Of a stretch of 64,000 nt of DNA, positions 9,837 to 19,705 are shown piece by piece. The position numbers and the translations under genes are program-made. Positions within the stretch are counted from its first letter, which is position 1. Every line of letters starts with the position of its first letter. The notes below the pieces were generated by a model. It had not been told where the DNA came from. It ran no database searches and saw only the letters and a list, made by a program, of their open reading frames with translations. Source of the stretch: Fimbriimonas sp. (GTDB lineage Bacteria; Armatimonadota; Fimbriimonadia; Fimbriimonadales; Fimbriimonadaceae); NCBI GenBank assembly GCA_031292555.1, contig JARLGV010000026.1, positions 51,463 through 115,462 of the forward strand, read 5' to 3'.

Positions 9837-10949
9837 GTGGGCTCGACGAGGAGTGAGGAATTGGAGCGAGTTAGGGTTGGCCTTATCGGATGCGGCGTGA
9901 TTTCGGGGATCTATCTGGAGAACATGACTCGTTTCGAGGCGCTCGAAGTCGTGGCGCTCGCGGATATCGACGTCGTGCGTGCGATTCAGTCGGCGACAAA
10001 GTACGGCGTGCCGAAGGGGTGCTCCGTTGCCGAACTGCTGGCTGACCCCACGATCGAAATCGTCGTCAATCTCACGGTGCCGGTCGTCCATGCCGAGGTC
10101 AATGACGCGATCCTGAATGCCGGCAAGCACGTCTATGCGGAAAAGCCGCTCGGAATTACTAGGGACGAGGCAAGCCGCACGATAGAGTTGGCCCGTTCGA
10201 AGGGGCTTCTCGTCGGCTGCGCACCGGACACGTTCCTGGGCGCTTCCATGCAGTCGTGCCGAAAGCTGATCGACGACGGTGCGATCGGGACCCCGATCGG
10301 CGCCCACTCGTTCATGCTTGGGCATGGCCCGGAACATTGGGTGCCCCAACCCCACGCCTACTACAAGAAGGGAACCGGGCCGCTGCTCGACATGGCGCCC
10401 TACTACATCAGCGCATTCGTGAACATCCTGGGCCCGGTGCGCCGAGTGTCCGGTTCCGCGCGCATCTCTTTCCCCGAGCGGGTTATTCCGAGCGGGCCGC
10501 GCAAGGGCGAAGTGATCACCGTCGAAACGCCGACTCACGTCGTCGGCGTGCTGGATTTCGAATGCGGCGCAGTGGTTCACCTCACGACGAGTTCGGACGT
10601 CTGGGCGAGCAAGCTTCCCGACATCGAGATCTACGGATCGGAAGGTACGTTGATCATGCCGGACCCCAACCAGTTCTCGGGCCCGATCGAGTTTCGCGGC
10701 CGCGACGGAGCTTGGCACGCCAAGCCTCTGACCCACCGGTTCGATGCGAACAGCCGCGGGGTGGGCGTTCTCGATATGGCCTATGCGATACGGAACGGCC
10801 GGCCCCATCGGGCGTCCGGCGACCTGGCCTACCACGCGGTGGAGGTCATGGAGTCGATATTGGCCGCTTCGGAGCAGGGCCGCTCCATCGAGATCGAGAG
10901 TCGTCCCGAGCGGCCGGCCCCAATGAGCCCGACCGGACTCATTGAATAA
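9837..10949 (+). CDS. Gfo/Idh/MocA family oxidoreductase
   Basis: VRVGLIGCGVISGIYLENMTRFEALEVVALADID Rossmann motif, GKHVYAEKPLGI; real start may be TTG shortly downstream. Confidence 0.93.
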   Translation: MGSTRSEELERVRVGLIGCGVISGIYLENMTRFEALEVVALADIDVVRAIQSATKYGVPKGCSVAELLADPTIEIVVNLTVPVVHAEVNDAILNAGKHVYAEKPLGITRDEASRTIELARSKGLLVGCAPDTFLGASMQSCRKLIDDGAIGTPIGAHSFMLGHGPEHWVPQPHAYYKKGTGPLLDMAPYYISAFVNILGPVRRVSGSARISFPERVIPSGPRKGEVITVETPTHVVGVLDFECGAVVHLTTSSDVWASKLPDIEIYGSEGTLIMPDPNQFSGPIEFRGRDGAWHAKPLTHRFDANSRGVGVLDMAYAIRNGRPHRASGDLAYHAVEVMESILAASEQGRSIEIESRPERPAPMSPTGLIE

Positions 10950-10984
10950 GTGAAGGCCCGGTCAGGCGCCTTGATTCTTACCAG

Positions 10985-10998
10985 GTAAACGCGTAAAC
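10985..10998. promoter_or_regulatory. candidate LacI-family-type operator (TAAACGCGTAAA)
   Basis: CGCG-centred near-palindrome 36 bp upstream of the GH5 gene. Confidence 0.4.
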
Positions 10999-11033
10999 TC
11001 AAAGCGAGCTTCCGCTCAAAGCTGAGGGAGGGA

Positions 11034-12137
11034 ATGTTGATCAAGCTTGGCGCTTCCATCCGGCCGGTTGCCGGTTTCGTCGCTGCTTTCGTTTTTGCCG
11101 GTGTGGCTGCAGGCGGTCCGCCTCCCCTGAAAGTCATCGGCACTCGGATCGTCGACGCCAACGGACGGACGGTGCTGTTGCGTGGCGTAAACGCGGCGAG
11201 TATGGAATGGAGCGCGACCGGCGAGGACGGTCACATCCTCAAGACGGTCAACGAGGCGATCCACAACTGGCACGTCAACATCATTCGCGTTCCGCTCGCT
11301 CAAGATCGGTGGTTCGGCGTTTCACCTGAGCAGCACGACAAAGGGGTCGCCTATCGCGCCCTCGTGCGGCAGGTGGTGGATACCGTCACGTCGCAGAACT
11401 GCTACATCTTGCTCGACCTGCATTGGAACGACTGCGGCATCTGGGGGAATCAGATCGGGCAGCACGTTATGCCCGACATGAACAGCGTGACGTTCTGGCG
11501 CGACCTTTCCAGGGATTACCGAAACGAGCCGGGAGTGCTGTTCGACCTCTATAACGAGCCGCACGACGTTCCATGGGACGTCTGGCTGCACGGCGGGATG
11601 GTGACCGATCGAGGTCCGATGCGCGGGCGGCCGCTCAAGTACCAGACGCCCGGCATGCAGGGCCTCCTCGACGCGATCCGCAGCGTGGGTGCGAACAACG
11701 TCGTTGTCTGTGGAGGGCTGGATTGGGCTTACGATATGTCCGGCATTCTCGCCAACCGGGAGCTGAAGGACCCGTATGGCGACGGCGTGATCTATGCCAA
11801 CCACACCTATCCGATCAAGGGCGACACGATGAAAAAGTGGATGGCGAAGATGGACCTCGCGATCAAGAAACTGCCGATCATCGTCAGTGAGTTCGGCGCC
11901 CAAGGCACGCGCGGCAATCCGGGAGATAGGGGGCAGACGGCCGTCCAGTGGAACACGCTGACGCTGGAATACATCTACAAGCATCACCTGAACTACACGG
12001 CATGGGACTTGCACCCGGCGGCCGGCCCGACGCTGGTGTCCAATTGGCAGTACAAGCCGACTCCAACCTTCGGCGAAATCGTGAAGAGCGCGCTTACAAC
12101 GGGGAAGCCTCCTGTGTTGGCTGCGGCAAAGCCCTAG
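11034..12137 (+). CDS. glycoside hydrolase family 5 (cellulase) protein, secreted
   Basis: GTRIVDANGRTVLLRGVNAASMEW, LFDLYNEPHD (catalytic NEP), LPIIVSEFGAQG; N-terminal signal peptide. Confidence 0.92.
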   Translation: MLIKLGASIRPVAGFVAAFVFAGVAAGGPPPLKVIGTRIVDANGRTVLLRGVNAASMEWSATGEDGHILKTVNEAIHNWHVNIIRVPLAQDRWFGVSPEQHDKGVAYRALVRQVVDTVTSQNCYILLDLHWNDCGIWGNQIGQHVMPDMNSVTFWRDLSRDYRNEPGVLFDLYNEPHDVPWDVWLHGGMVTDRGPMRGRPLKYQTPGMQGLLDAIRSVGANNVVVCGGLDWAYDMSGILANRELKDPYGDGVIYANHTYPIKGDTMKKWMAKMDLAIKKLPIIVSEFGAQGTRGNPGDRGQTAVQWNTLTLEYIYKHHLNYTAWDLHPAAGPTLVSNWQYKPTPTFGEIVKSALTTGKPPVLAAAKP

Positions 12138-12220
12138 ACCCGGCCGACTTCGACGCTTTGGTCAACCATGGGATCGGTCGTTTCGTCGGTGAGGCCGATT
12201 CCCTGATGAATGTGTATCCA
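12134..12220 (-). pseudogene. C-terminal remnant of a DeoR-family regulator
   Basis: Minus strand reads ...HQGIGLTDETTDPMVDQSVEVGRV*, paralogous to the end of the intact DeoR gene (ITDIGLSDEATDSIVAQGVDVVRV*) at 13469; its stop overlaps the GH5 stop in CTAG. Confidence 0.7.
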
Positions 12221-12394
12221 CAGAGCAGGCTGGCGTATTGTTCCGTACGAAGCTGGGTGCCCTCCGGTCTCAAACCGTTAGCGAACAGGAAGACTGGTAA
12301 GTTGGTGCGGAGTGGACGGTCGTCTCGATTGTCGACGGAGGCTCTCATTGGGCCGGGGATTTCGAGTATGTCGGGCCATTGTCGGCTAAGGTGA

Positions 12395-12538
12395 ATCCTC
12401 CAAGCGACGGCAATTCGGGCGCTTCAGGAATTGGCGGCCAAGCTCCCTGCATCGGGCCAAGACAGGGAGTTTGCGGAGTCAAAGATGCGATCCCTCCTGA
12501 CCACCCTAAAGGAGTGGGATGCAATTCACCGCCACTGA
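12395..12538 (+). pseudogene. C-terminal coding remnant, unknown family
   Basis: ILQATAIRALQELAAKLPASGQDREFAESKMRSLLTTLKEWDAIHRH* is protein-like but preceded directly by an in-frame stop. Confidence 0.4.
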
Positions 12539-13207
12539 GGCGCTTGCCCATGCACCTCCCCTAACTGGAGGGCACAAGACACTCTAGCGTCTGTTCGGCA
12601 TGGCGGGGCGCACATCGGACGGAACCGTGGCCAATACCGCACGGCCATTTACTCCCGGTTGGGCATAATCGACGAACCCAGGCCTTCGACCAAGTCGTCA
12701 CCTAAATCTTCTTGAGGTAGGTATCCGCAGTCAAAAAGTCGGAGACTTCGACCCCCGGAGGGGTCTTTGGAGAATAGCCAGGGGTCGCACAATCAGGTAG
12801 ATCCAACTTCGATCTCGGCAAGAGAAGTGGGTAAGGACAAGTCTAGGACCCAAATTCCGTATGGCATTGGATCATGGACCGCCTCCAGCGAGAAGTCCTC
12901 AGGCTGAAGCACTGAGCCACTCTATCGATTCCAGCGCTTCCATTGACGTTACGATAAGAAAGTTCAGTACCATGCGCGGGCTCGGTGGCGAATCGACCGC
13001 CGAAGGGGCAGACAATACGGGAGATTCCAGCGCGACGACGACCAGTTATCTAGGGATCGTATTGTGGCTTGTCGAACGTGACGATAGATGACCTGACTAC
13101 CGCCCGGCCAGGAACCTCGGGCAAAATCACGCTGGAGGCGCACCAACCGATTCGTAGCAGCAAATATTGGGTGTCGACCAGCTCACGGGCGATACTCCGG
13201 AAGGCGG

Positions 13208-13420
13208 TCACTTCCCTTTGCCTGCGTTTATCTTTCGCAGCAGTGAGGACATAAGCCAGAAGACGCATGCAGCGGTGAAACAGGGTATGAGGAGCGGCTC
13301 GCACCACTGAGGGATCTGGTCTTTTCCGGGACGGTCGGAGTTGTACCCTTCGATATATATGCCTAAGGCATACATTAGAAACCAGGCTATAAAGAGGACT
13401 CTCGATACCAATCTCAACAT
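13208..13420 (-). CDS. small membrane protein
   Basis: 70 aa with two hydrophobic segments (VLFIAWFLMYALGIYI; PLLIPCFTAACVFWLMSSL). Confidence 0.5.
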   Translation of the reverse strand: MLRLVSRVLFIAWFLMYALGIYIEGYNSDRPGKDQIPQWCEPLLIPCFTAACVFWLMSSLLRKINAGKGK

Positions 13421-13468
13421 AGGCTCGTCGAATGAAGGCGCTTTGCCGGTGCAACCGTTATGATGCGA

Positions 13469-14323
13469 CTAGACCCGGACGACATCGACGCCTTGCGCGA
13501 CGATAGAATCGGTCGCCTCGTCTGAGAGACCGATGTCGGTGATGAGCATGTTCACCGCCGTGATGGGGGCCACCCTGGCGAGGGTCCGGGTCTGGTACTT
13601 GGACGAATCGGCAAGAACGATCACTTGCCGGGCGGCTCGGATCATCGCGTTCTTGACCCGGGCGACTTCGACGGAGACGTCTACGATGCCGAGCTCGGGA
13701 CAGAACGAGTGGACGCCCAAGAAGACCTTGTCGCCCAATAGGTCGGAGATGTCGCGCTCCGCGATTTGGCCGACCGTGCTGATCGTTTCAGGAGTGAGCG
13801 AACCCCCCGCCATGATCACGTGGATGCCGGGGACCGAAGCGAGGAGCGCGGCAGTATTGACGGCGGTGGTGACGATGGTGAGCGGCACGCAGGTTCCGAG
13901 CAGCTTGGCGAACTCGAGAACCGTGCTGCCGGCATCCAGGAACAGTGCGTCTCCCGGCTGAACGTACTCGATCGCCTTGCGCGCGATCCGCTCCTTTTCC
14001 GCCTGACGGTTGCGTACGCGCTCCGAAAAGGCGGTGGATTGGCTGGTGTCCACCTTAGCCACCGCGCCGCCCCGAAATCTCACGAGCGAACCTTGGCGGG
14101 CCAGTCGCTCCAGATCGGTCCGAATCGTGACTTCGGAAACCGCGAATCGACGGCTCAGTTCGCCTACTTTGACCGATCCGCTCATCGCCAGCAGCTTGAG
14201 GATTTCACGCTGTCGATCCTCGAGGATGGCGGCGTTACTGGAATCGGCAAGAGTCGGAGAGGGTTTTTGATTCACTTTCGATTTCGAAACCATCGGTGCA
14301 AAATGCCCCTCCAAGAGGGCCAT
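13469..14323 (-). CDS. DeoR/GlpR family transcriptional regulator
   Basis: RQREILKLLAMSGSVKVGELSRRFAVSEVTIRTDLERLARQGSLVRFRGGAV plus DeoR C-terminal sensor DALFLDAGSTVLEFAKLL. Confidence 0.93.
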   Translation of the reverse strand: MALLEGHFAPMVSKSKVNQKPSPTLADSSNAAILEDRQREILKLLAMSGSVKVGELSRRFAVSEVTIRTDLERLARQGSLVRFRGGAVAKVDTSQSTAFSERVRNRQAEKERIARKAIEYVQPGDALFLDAGSTVLEFAKLLGTCVPLTIVTTAVNTAALLASVPGIHVIMAGGSLTPETISTVGQIAERDISDLLGDKVFLGVHSFCPELGIVDVSVEVARVKNAMIRAARQVIVLADSSKYQTRTLARVAPITAVNMLITDIGLSDEATDSIVAQGVDVVRV

Positions 14324-14360
14324 TCGGGTCGGGTATTCGCTCAGCCTATTCTACATCAGG

Positions 14361-14398
14361 CTCGAAAACAAGCCTCGATCACTTTCGAAAGCTTTCGG
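14361..14398. promoter_or_regulatory. candidate DeoR operator array
   Basis: CTCGAAAAC...CTTTCGAAAGCTTTCGG repeated TCGAAA elements between divergent DeoR and aldolase genes; CTTTCGAAAG is a perfect palindrome. Confidence 0.4.
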
Positions 14399-14436
14399 TA
14401 TATACTCGGGCTCAGGCCGGGCGACCGGAACGAAAT

Positions 14437-15240
14437 ATGGGTCTAGGAAAGCAAGTCCGTCTCAACCGAATCTTCTCACATTCCTCCGGACGACTTTGTT
14501 CGGTTGCCGTCGATCACTTCGTCGGGTATGCAGAGAGCCTTCCTCCCGGACTGGCGAACCTCCCCAAGCTTCTGGCCGAACTGGTCCCCGAGAGGCCGGA
14601 CGCGGTCACGATGCAGAAGGGCACCGCCCTTACTTGCTGGGCTCCCTTTGCCGGGCAGACCGCGATGATCATGCAGTCCGCGTGCTTCACCACCGACGAG
14701 CGGATCCTCGAAATGCTGACCAGTCCGGAAGACTGCATCCTCCACGGCGCGGACGCGCTGGCCATTGCGATCGGCGTGAGGGGCCCCAACGAAGGGAAGT
14801 TCATCAAGCACCTTGCCGAGGGTGTATCGGCGGCCGCCAAATACGACCTGCCGGTGATCGCCCACATCTACCCTCGCGTGTTCGACCAGAACGGCGTCCG
14901 TATCGTCCACGACGCCGATAACATCGCATGGGCGACCCGGGTCGGCATCGAGTGCGGCGCCGACGTGATCAAAGTCGGCTATACCGGCGACGTGGCATCG
15001 TTCCGCCAGATCGTGGAAAGCTGCCCGGTTCCTGTGGTAGCGGCGGGCGGACCGAAGGCGGAGACGCTGCTCGACGCGTTGAACATCATGCAGCAAGTGG
15101 TTGCGAGCGGCGCGAGAGGCGCCACGATCGGACGAAACATCTGGGGACACGCCAATGTTCGGGCTGCCCTTAGGGCCTTTAAAGCGGTCATTCACGACAC
15201 GGTGCCGCCGGTGGAAGCGGCGGCCGCGGCGGGAGCCTGA
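14437..15240 (+). CDS. class I aldolase, DhnA/LacD/DeoC superfamily
   Basis: MGLGKQVRLNRIFSHSSGRLCSVAVDHFVGY..., GADVIKVGYTGDVASFRQIVESCPVPVVAAGGPK. Confidence 0.85.
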   Translation: MGLGKQVRLNRIFSHSSGRLCSVAVDHFVGYAESLPPGLANLPKLLAELVPERPDAVTMQKGTALTCWAPFAGQTAMIMQSACFTTDERILEMLTSPEDCILHGADALAIAIGVRGPNEGKFIKHLAEGVSAAAKYDLPVIAHIYPRVFDQNGVRIVHDADNIAWATRVGIECGADVIKVGYTGDVASFRQIVESCPVPVVAAGGPKAETLLDALNIMQQVVASGARGATIGRNIWGHANVRAALRAFKAVIHDTVPPVEAAAAAGA

Positions 15241-15255
15241 TCCGGAGAGACCGCT

Positions 15256-16194
15256 ATGTCATTCGACGTCCTTGGAATCGGGTGCGTCGCGGTCGACGAT
15301 CTGCTGTACGTCGACGCCTATCCTCTGGCGGATGCCAAGCTCAGAATTCGGCGGGCTGAACGGCACTTCGGCGGACTCACCGGAACCGCTCTGGTGGCGG
15401 CCGCAAAACTCGGCGCCAAATGCGGCTTTGCCGGACTTCTCGGAATCGACGAGCTCTCGCGCAGCGTGGAGCAGAACTTCCTAGATCACGGCATCGATAC
15501 CACGAACGTAGTACGGCGCGAGGACGCCCAACCCATCCACTCGGTCATCATCGTGGCCGAAGAGGGGAACACGCGGAACGTGTTTTACGAGTACTCCGCC
15601 CCGATCGGAGCGGATCCGGCCGGTCCGAGCGAGGAGTGTATTCGCGACGCTCAAGTGCTCTTCCTAGATCACATCGGCGTGCCCGGCAACATCCGAGCGG
15701 CGGCGATCGCGCGGGAGGCGGGGATTCCGGTCGTGGCGGATCTGGAGGAAGTCCACGATCCCAAGTTTCCCGATCTACTCGAACTGATCGATCACGTCGT
15801 GATCTCGGAGCGGTTCGCGCTGACCTACACCAACTGCAAGACCGCTGGAGAAGCGGCGGCTGCCCTATGGCATCCGGATCGAGACACGGTGGCGGTCACC
15901 TGCGGGGATCGTGGAGTGTGGTTCGTGTCCTCGATCCATCCCGAGCCCACTCACCTTCCCGCCTTTCCCGTCAATGTGGTGGACACGACCGGATGTGGCG
16001 ATGTGTTTCACGGCGCCTATGCCGTTTCATTGGCGTATGGCGACGGGGTTGAGGAGCGGCTTCGCTTCGCATCCGCGGCGGCCGCTCTCAAGGCGACGCG
16101 GCCGGGTGGACAAACGGGCGCGCCCAACCTGCGAGAACTCACTGCGTTTTTGTCCAAAAATGCCTTCACCGGATACGAAAGGGAGGACCTATGA
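15256..16194 (+). CDS. PfkB family carbohydrate kinase
   Basis: FGGLTGTALVAAAKLGAKCGFAGLLG and VVDTTGCGDVFHGAYAVSLAYG signature. Confidence 0.93.
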   Translation: MSFDVLGIGCVAVDDLLYVDAYPLADAKLRIRRAERHFGGLTGTALVAAAKLGAKCGFAGLLGIDELSRSVEQNFLDHGIDTTNVVRREDAQPIHSVIIVAEEGNTRNVFYEYSAPIGADPAGPSEECIRDAQVLFLDHIGVPGNIRAAAIAREAGIPVVADLEEVHDPKFPDLLELIDHVVISERFALTYTNCKTAGEAAAALWHPDRDTVAVTCGDRGVWFVSSIHPEPTHLPAFPVNVVDTTGCGDVFHGAYAVSLAYGDGVEERLRFASAAAALKATRPGGQTGAPNLRELTAFLSKNAFTGYEREDL

Positions 16195-17525
16195 AGTTCG
16201 CCGGAAAAATCGAAGAAGCGCTGGCCGAAGTCCCCGTACTCGACGTACACACCCACCTGGTGGGGGGAAAGCTCGGGGCACGCGGACTGCACGACATTCT
16301 GCTCTACCACATGGTGGTCAGCGATCTCTATTGCGCCGGATGCCCGAGCGGAAAGCGGTTGACCGAGTACCCGGGATGGCCGACCAAGGAGGAAGCCCAT
16401 GCCCGAATCGAGGAGGCGCTGCCATACCTGGACGCGATTCGGAACACGAGCAGTATGTGGGGCGTTCGCCTGATCCTCGCCAATCTGTACGATTGGAGCG
16501 AGCCGATCACGCGCGATAACTGGCGCGCGCTGGACGATCGGGTGAGAGAACGAGCCGACGACCGGCCCTGGCACCATGCGGTCCTCGACCAACTCAACGT
16601 CCGCCGAACGTGCGCCGAGTATGCGAGGCGCGGCGCCGGCGAGGACGACGATCGGCTCCAGTATTCGCTGGAGTGGGGGATGTTCACCCGCTGTCAGTGG
16701 GGCGAATTCGACACCGCCCTATACGATTTGGAGCGCACCTGGGGCCGACCCCCCGAGAGTCCATGTGCGATCGGAACTCATCGCCCGCCGACGGACCGGA
16801 CGGTCAAAACGGTTGAGGACGTGCACGAAGCGATCAAGCACTACGTCAGCGTGATTCCGTATCACGAGGTGATCTCGACCGCTACCCACTATTCGACCGA
16901 CATCGACTACGACGTTCCGACCGAAGGGGAGATGCGGGACGCCATGGTTCGCCGCGCCAATGCCGGACCGCGCGAAAGGGATATCTATGCGGCGTACATC
17001 AGCGAAGCGTTTCTGACCGAACTCGAGAAGCACGGCCACGAGATCGTGTTTCAGTTCAGCCTGGGCGCGGAACCGCTGCCGTTCGAGACGGGAAGCCGTC
17101 TCAATCAGCACACGATCAAGCAGCTAGGGGAGATGATCGGGCGGCATCCGAACCTGAAATTCCAGTGCACGGTCGCGTGCCAGCACGCGAATCAGGCGTT
17201 GTGTACGCTCGCGCGCGAGTTGCCGAACTTCAGCCTGTCGGGCTATTGGTGGCACAACTTCTTCCCCCAAACAATCCGCCACATCATGTCCGAACGGCTC
17301 GACATGCTGTCGGTGAACAAGCAGATGGGGTTCTTCTCCGACGCCTATGTGGTGGAGTGGGTGTACGCCAAGTTGGCAATTGTCCGCGCACAACTCGCCC
17401 GAGTTCTAGCCGACAAAGTCGACCAGGGGCAATACAGCGTGGACGACGCGCTCAGTATCGCCCGATCGATCCTCTATCAGAGCCCGCAGGACCTGCTTGG
17501 GATGAAGCCCAAGGAGATTCGCTGA
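16191..17525 (+). CDS. amidohydrolase superfamily protein, uronate isomerase-like
   Basis: VPVLDVHTHLVGGKLGARGLHDILLYHMVVSDLY; 4-bp overlap with the kinase gene. Confidence 0.75.
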   Translation: MKFAGKIEEALAEVPVLDVHTHLVGGKLGARGLHDILLYHMVVSDLYCAGCPSGKRLTEYPGWPTKEEAHARIEEALPYLDAIRNTSSMWGVRLILANLYDWSEPITRDNWRALDDRVRERADDRPWHHAVLDQLNVRRTCAEYARRGAGEDDDRLQYSLEWGMFTRCQWGEFDTALYDLERTWGRPPESPCAIGTHRPPTDRTVKTVEDVHEAIKHYVSVIPYHEVISTATHYSTDIDYDVPTEGEMRDAMVRRANAGPRERDIYAAYISEAFLTELEKHGHEIVFQFSLGAEPLPFETGSRLNQHTIKQLGEMIGRHPNLKFQCTVACQHANQALCTLARELPNFSLSGYWWHNFFPQTIRHIMSERLDMLSVNKQMGFFSDAYVVEWVYAKLAIVRAQLARVLADKVDQGQYSVDDALSIARSILYQSPQDLLGMKPKEIR

Positions 17526-17532
17526 GTAGCCG

Positions 17533-19668
17533 ATGATCGCCATCGCATGCATCGCAGCCTGGGCGGCCCTTAGCCAAACCGAGGTGTTCCCACCGGAACG
17601 GCGCGTTCTGATGCCGCTCGACTACCACGGAGCCCGCGTCACCGGGGGAATGCTTCGACGGCTGCTGGATGAGGCGAAGGACGATTACCTGCGCATCCCC
17701 AATGACGACCTGCTCATGGGATTCCGCAAGCGAGCCGGCTTGCCGGCGCCCGGTCACGAATTGGGCGGCTGGTACTCCAACGACGTCTTCCACGTGTTCG
17801 GTCAGATCCTGTCCGGACTTTCGCGGATGTATGCAGCCACCGGCGACCCCCAATGCAAGGCGAAGGCGGACGCGCTTCTCGATGAGTGGACGAGGTGCAT
17901 CGCCAAGGACGGCTACTTCTACTACACGAACCATCCGAACGCTCCGCACTACACGTACGAGAAGATGGTAGGCGGCTTGGTGGACATGGCGGTCTATGCG
18001 GGCCGACGGGACGCCATGCTGTCGTTGGCGAGGATCACCCGTTGGGCGGAGAGGAATCTCGATCGGAAGAACGTGTATTCGTACAACGCGGGGGATGGGC
18101 CGACCGAGTGGTACACGCTGTCGGAGAACCTGTACCGCGCCTACCTGGTGACCGGCGACGTGCATTACCGCGACTTCGCGAAGGTGTGGGAATACACGGA
18201 CTATTGGAAGCTGTACGCAAACAAGCAGAGCCTGTTTGACAAGCGTCCTGACGGCGGTCAGACCGGGCGCTACCACGCCTACAGCCACGTGAATACGCTG
18301 AGCGGCGCCGCCCTCGCCTACCGGGTCCGAGGCGATTCTTGGTATTTGGATACGATTCGCAATGCCTACGACTATCTGCAAGCGAACGAGTGTTTCGCCA
18401 CCGGCGGGTTTGGGCCGGATGAATCGTTGGTCCCGAAACAGCGGCTTGAGCAGATGCTGCGCGATACGACCGCGACTTTCGAGACCCAGTGCGGAACATG
18501 GGCGGTATTCAAGCTTTGCAAGAGCCTCATCTCCCTCACCGGCGACGCCCGGTTCGGCGATTGGGTGGAGCAGACCGCCTACAACGGGATCGGGGCATCT
18601 ATTCCGATGGCGCCCAACGGCAGCGTGTTCTACTATTCGAACTACAACCCGTACGGCGCAGTGAAGACGAACGTCGGGGATGGATGGACCTGCTGCACGG
18701 GAACCCGCCCGATGGCGATTGCCGACGTCTGCGATCTCATCTACTTCCAAGCGAAAGACGGCATCGACGTGAACCTATTCGTGCCCTCGACCGCTCAGTT
18801 CCAGATGGACGGTCGTAACGTTTCGATTCGGCAGGATACGCGATTCCCAGAGGCGTCCGACACAACGTTTACGGTTCACGTCAACAAGCCGAAGGAGTTC
18901 TCCCTTCGGTTTCGGCGTCCCGGCTGGCTGGCCGGACCGGCGACCGTGAAAGTATCGGGCCGCAACGGCCGGCCCACTGTGCTCATTGAGGACTCCGAGC
19001 ACTGGCTGGTTCTCAGACGAAAGTGGCACGATGGTGACCAAGTGGTGCTGAACTTGCCGATGAACTTCCGTTCGGTTCCGCTCTATCCAGGCAAGCCAAG
19101 TCCGACCGCCATCGCGATTGGGCCGACGGTGCTTGCGTTCCGAGGCGACGATTCTCCGGCCAATCTTCTCGACTATCGGCACTTGGCCTCGAATTTCGTG
19201 ACGTCTCCCGGAGAGGCATTGACCTATCACCTTAGGCGTGACGCAACCGTGCTTGTGCGGCCGTTCTACGCCTACAAGGACGGCGAGAACTACTTCTTGT
19301 ATCTCGATTCGGAGGCGCCTGGCCACGTGCCTCATCAACGGTTTCATACCGACGGTCCTTGGAACGACGGAGGCAAGCACTCCTTCTGCAACAAGCCAGG
19401 TTCCTGGTGCGAGGCGGTCTTTTCGGGCACGAGTATTCGCCTCCTCGGCTACCTTTATGAGGATGCCGGCAGGGCGGAGGTGACGATCGACGGCAAAGTT
19501 GTCGGCAAGATCGACGAGTTCAATCCCAAGCGGGACATCCCGATGCATTGGGACTTCACCAGGCTTGGCGCCGGCAAACATACGCTCCGGGTGAAGGTGC
19601 TCAACGAAAAGACCTCGGCATCAACCAACCTTTACATCAACGTGGCAGGGCTCGCGCCGGTAAAGTGA
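17533..19668 (+). CDS. GH127 (DUF1680) beta-L-arabinofuranosidase family protein
   Basis: ETQCGTWAVFKLCKSL, GWTCCTGTRPMAIADVCDLIYF, SLRFRRPGWLAG; secreted. Confidence 0.9.
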   Translation: MIAIACIAAWAALSQTEVFPPERRVLMPLDYHGARVTGGMLRRLLDEAKDDYLRIPNDDLLMGFRKRAGLPAPGHELGGWYSNDVFHVFGQILSGLSRMYAATGDPQCKAKADALLDEWTRCIAKDGYFYYTNHPNAPHYTYEKMVGGLVDMAVYAGRRDAMLSLARITRWAERNLDRKNVYSYNAGDGPTEWYTLSENLYRAYLVTGDVHYRDFAKVWEYTDYWKLYANKQSLFDKRPDGGQTGRYHAYSHVNTLSGAALAYRVRGDSWYLDTIRNAYDYLQANECFATGGFGPDESLVPKQRLEQMLRDTTATFETQCGTWAVFKLCKSLISLTGDARFGDWVEQTAYNGIGASIPMAPNGSVFYYSNYNPYGAVKTNVGDGWTCCTGTRPMAIADVCDLIYFQAKDGIDVNLFVPSTAQFQMDGRNVSIRQDTRFPEASDTTFTVHVNKPKEFSLRFRRPGWLAGPATVKVSGRNGRPTVLIEDSEHWLVLRRKWHDGDQVVLNLPMNFRSVPLYPGKPSPTAIAIGPTVLAFRGDDSPANLLDYRHLASNFVTSPGEALTYHLRRDATVLVRPFYAYKDGENYFLYLDSEAPGHVPHQRFHTDGPWNDGGKHSFCNKPGSWCEAVFSGTSIRLLGYLYEDAGRAEVTIDGKVVGKIDEFNPKRDIPMHWDFTRLGAGKHTLRVKVLNEKTSASTNLYINVAGLAPVK

Positions 19669-19705
19669 GCACGAGGACGAAAGCCACTCTCGTGAAAGAC
19701 GAACT

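Noticed and set aside
17452-18750. 432-aa ORF opposite GH127
   Set aside because: Shadow ORF; the plus-strand protein is unambiguous
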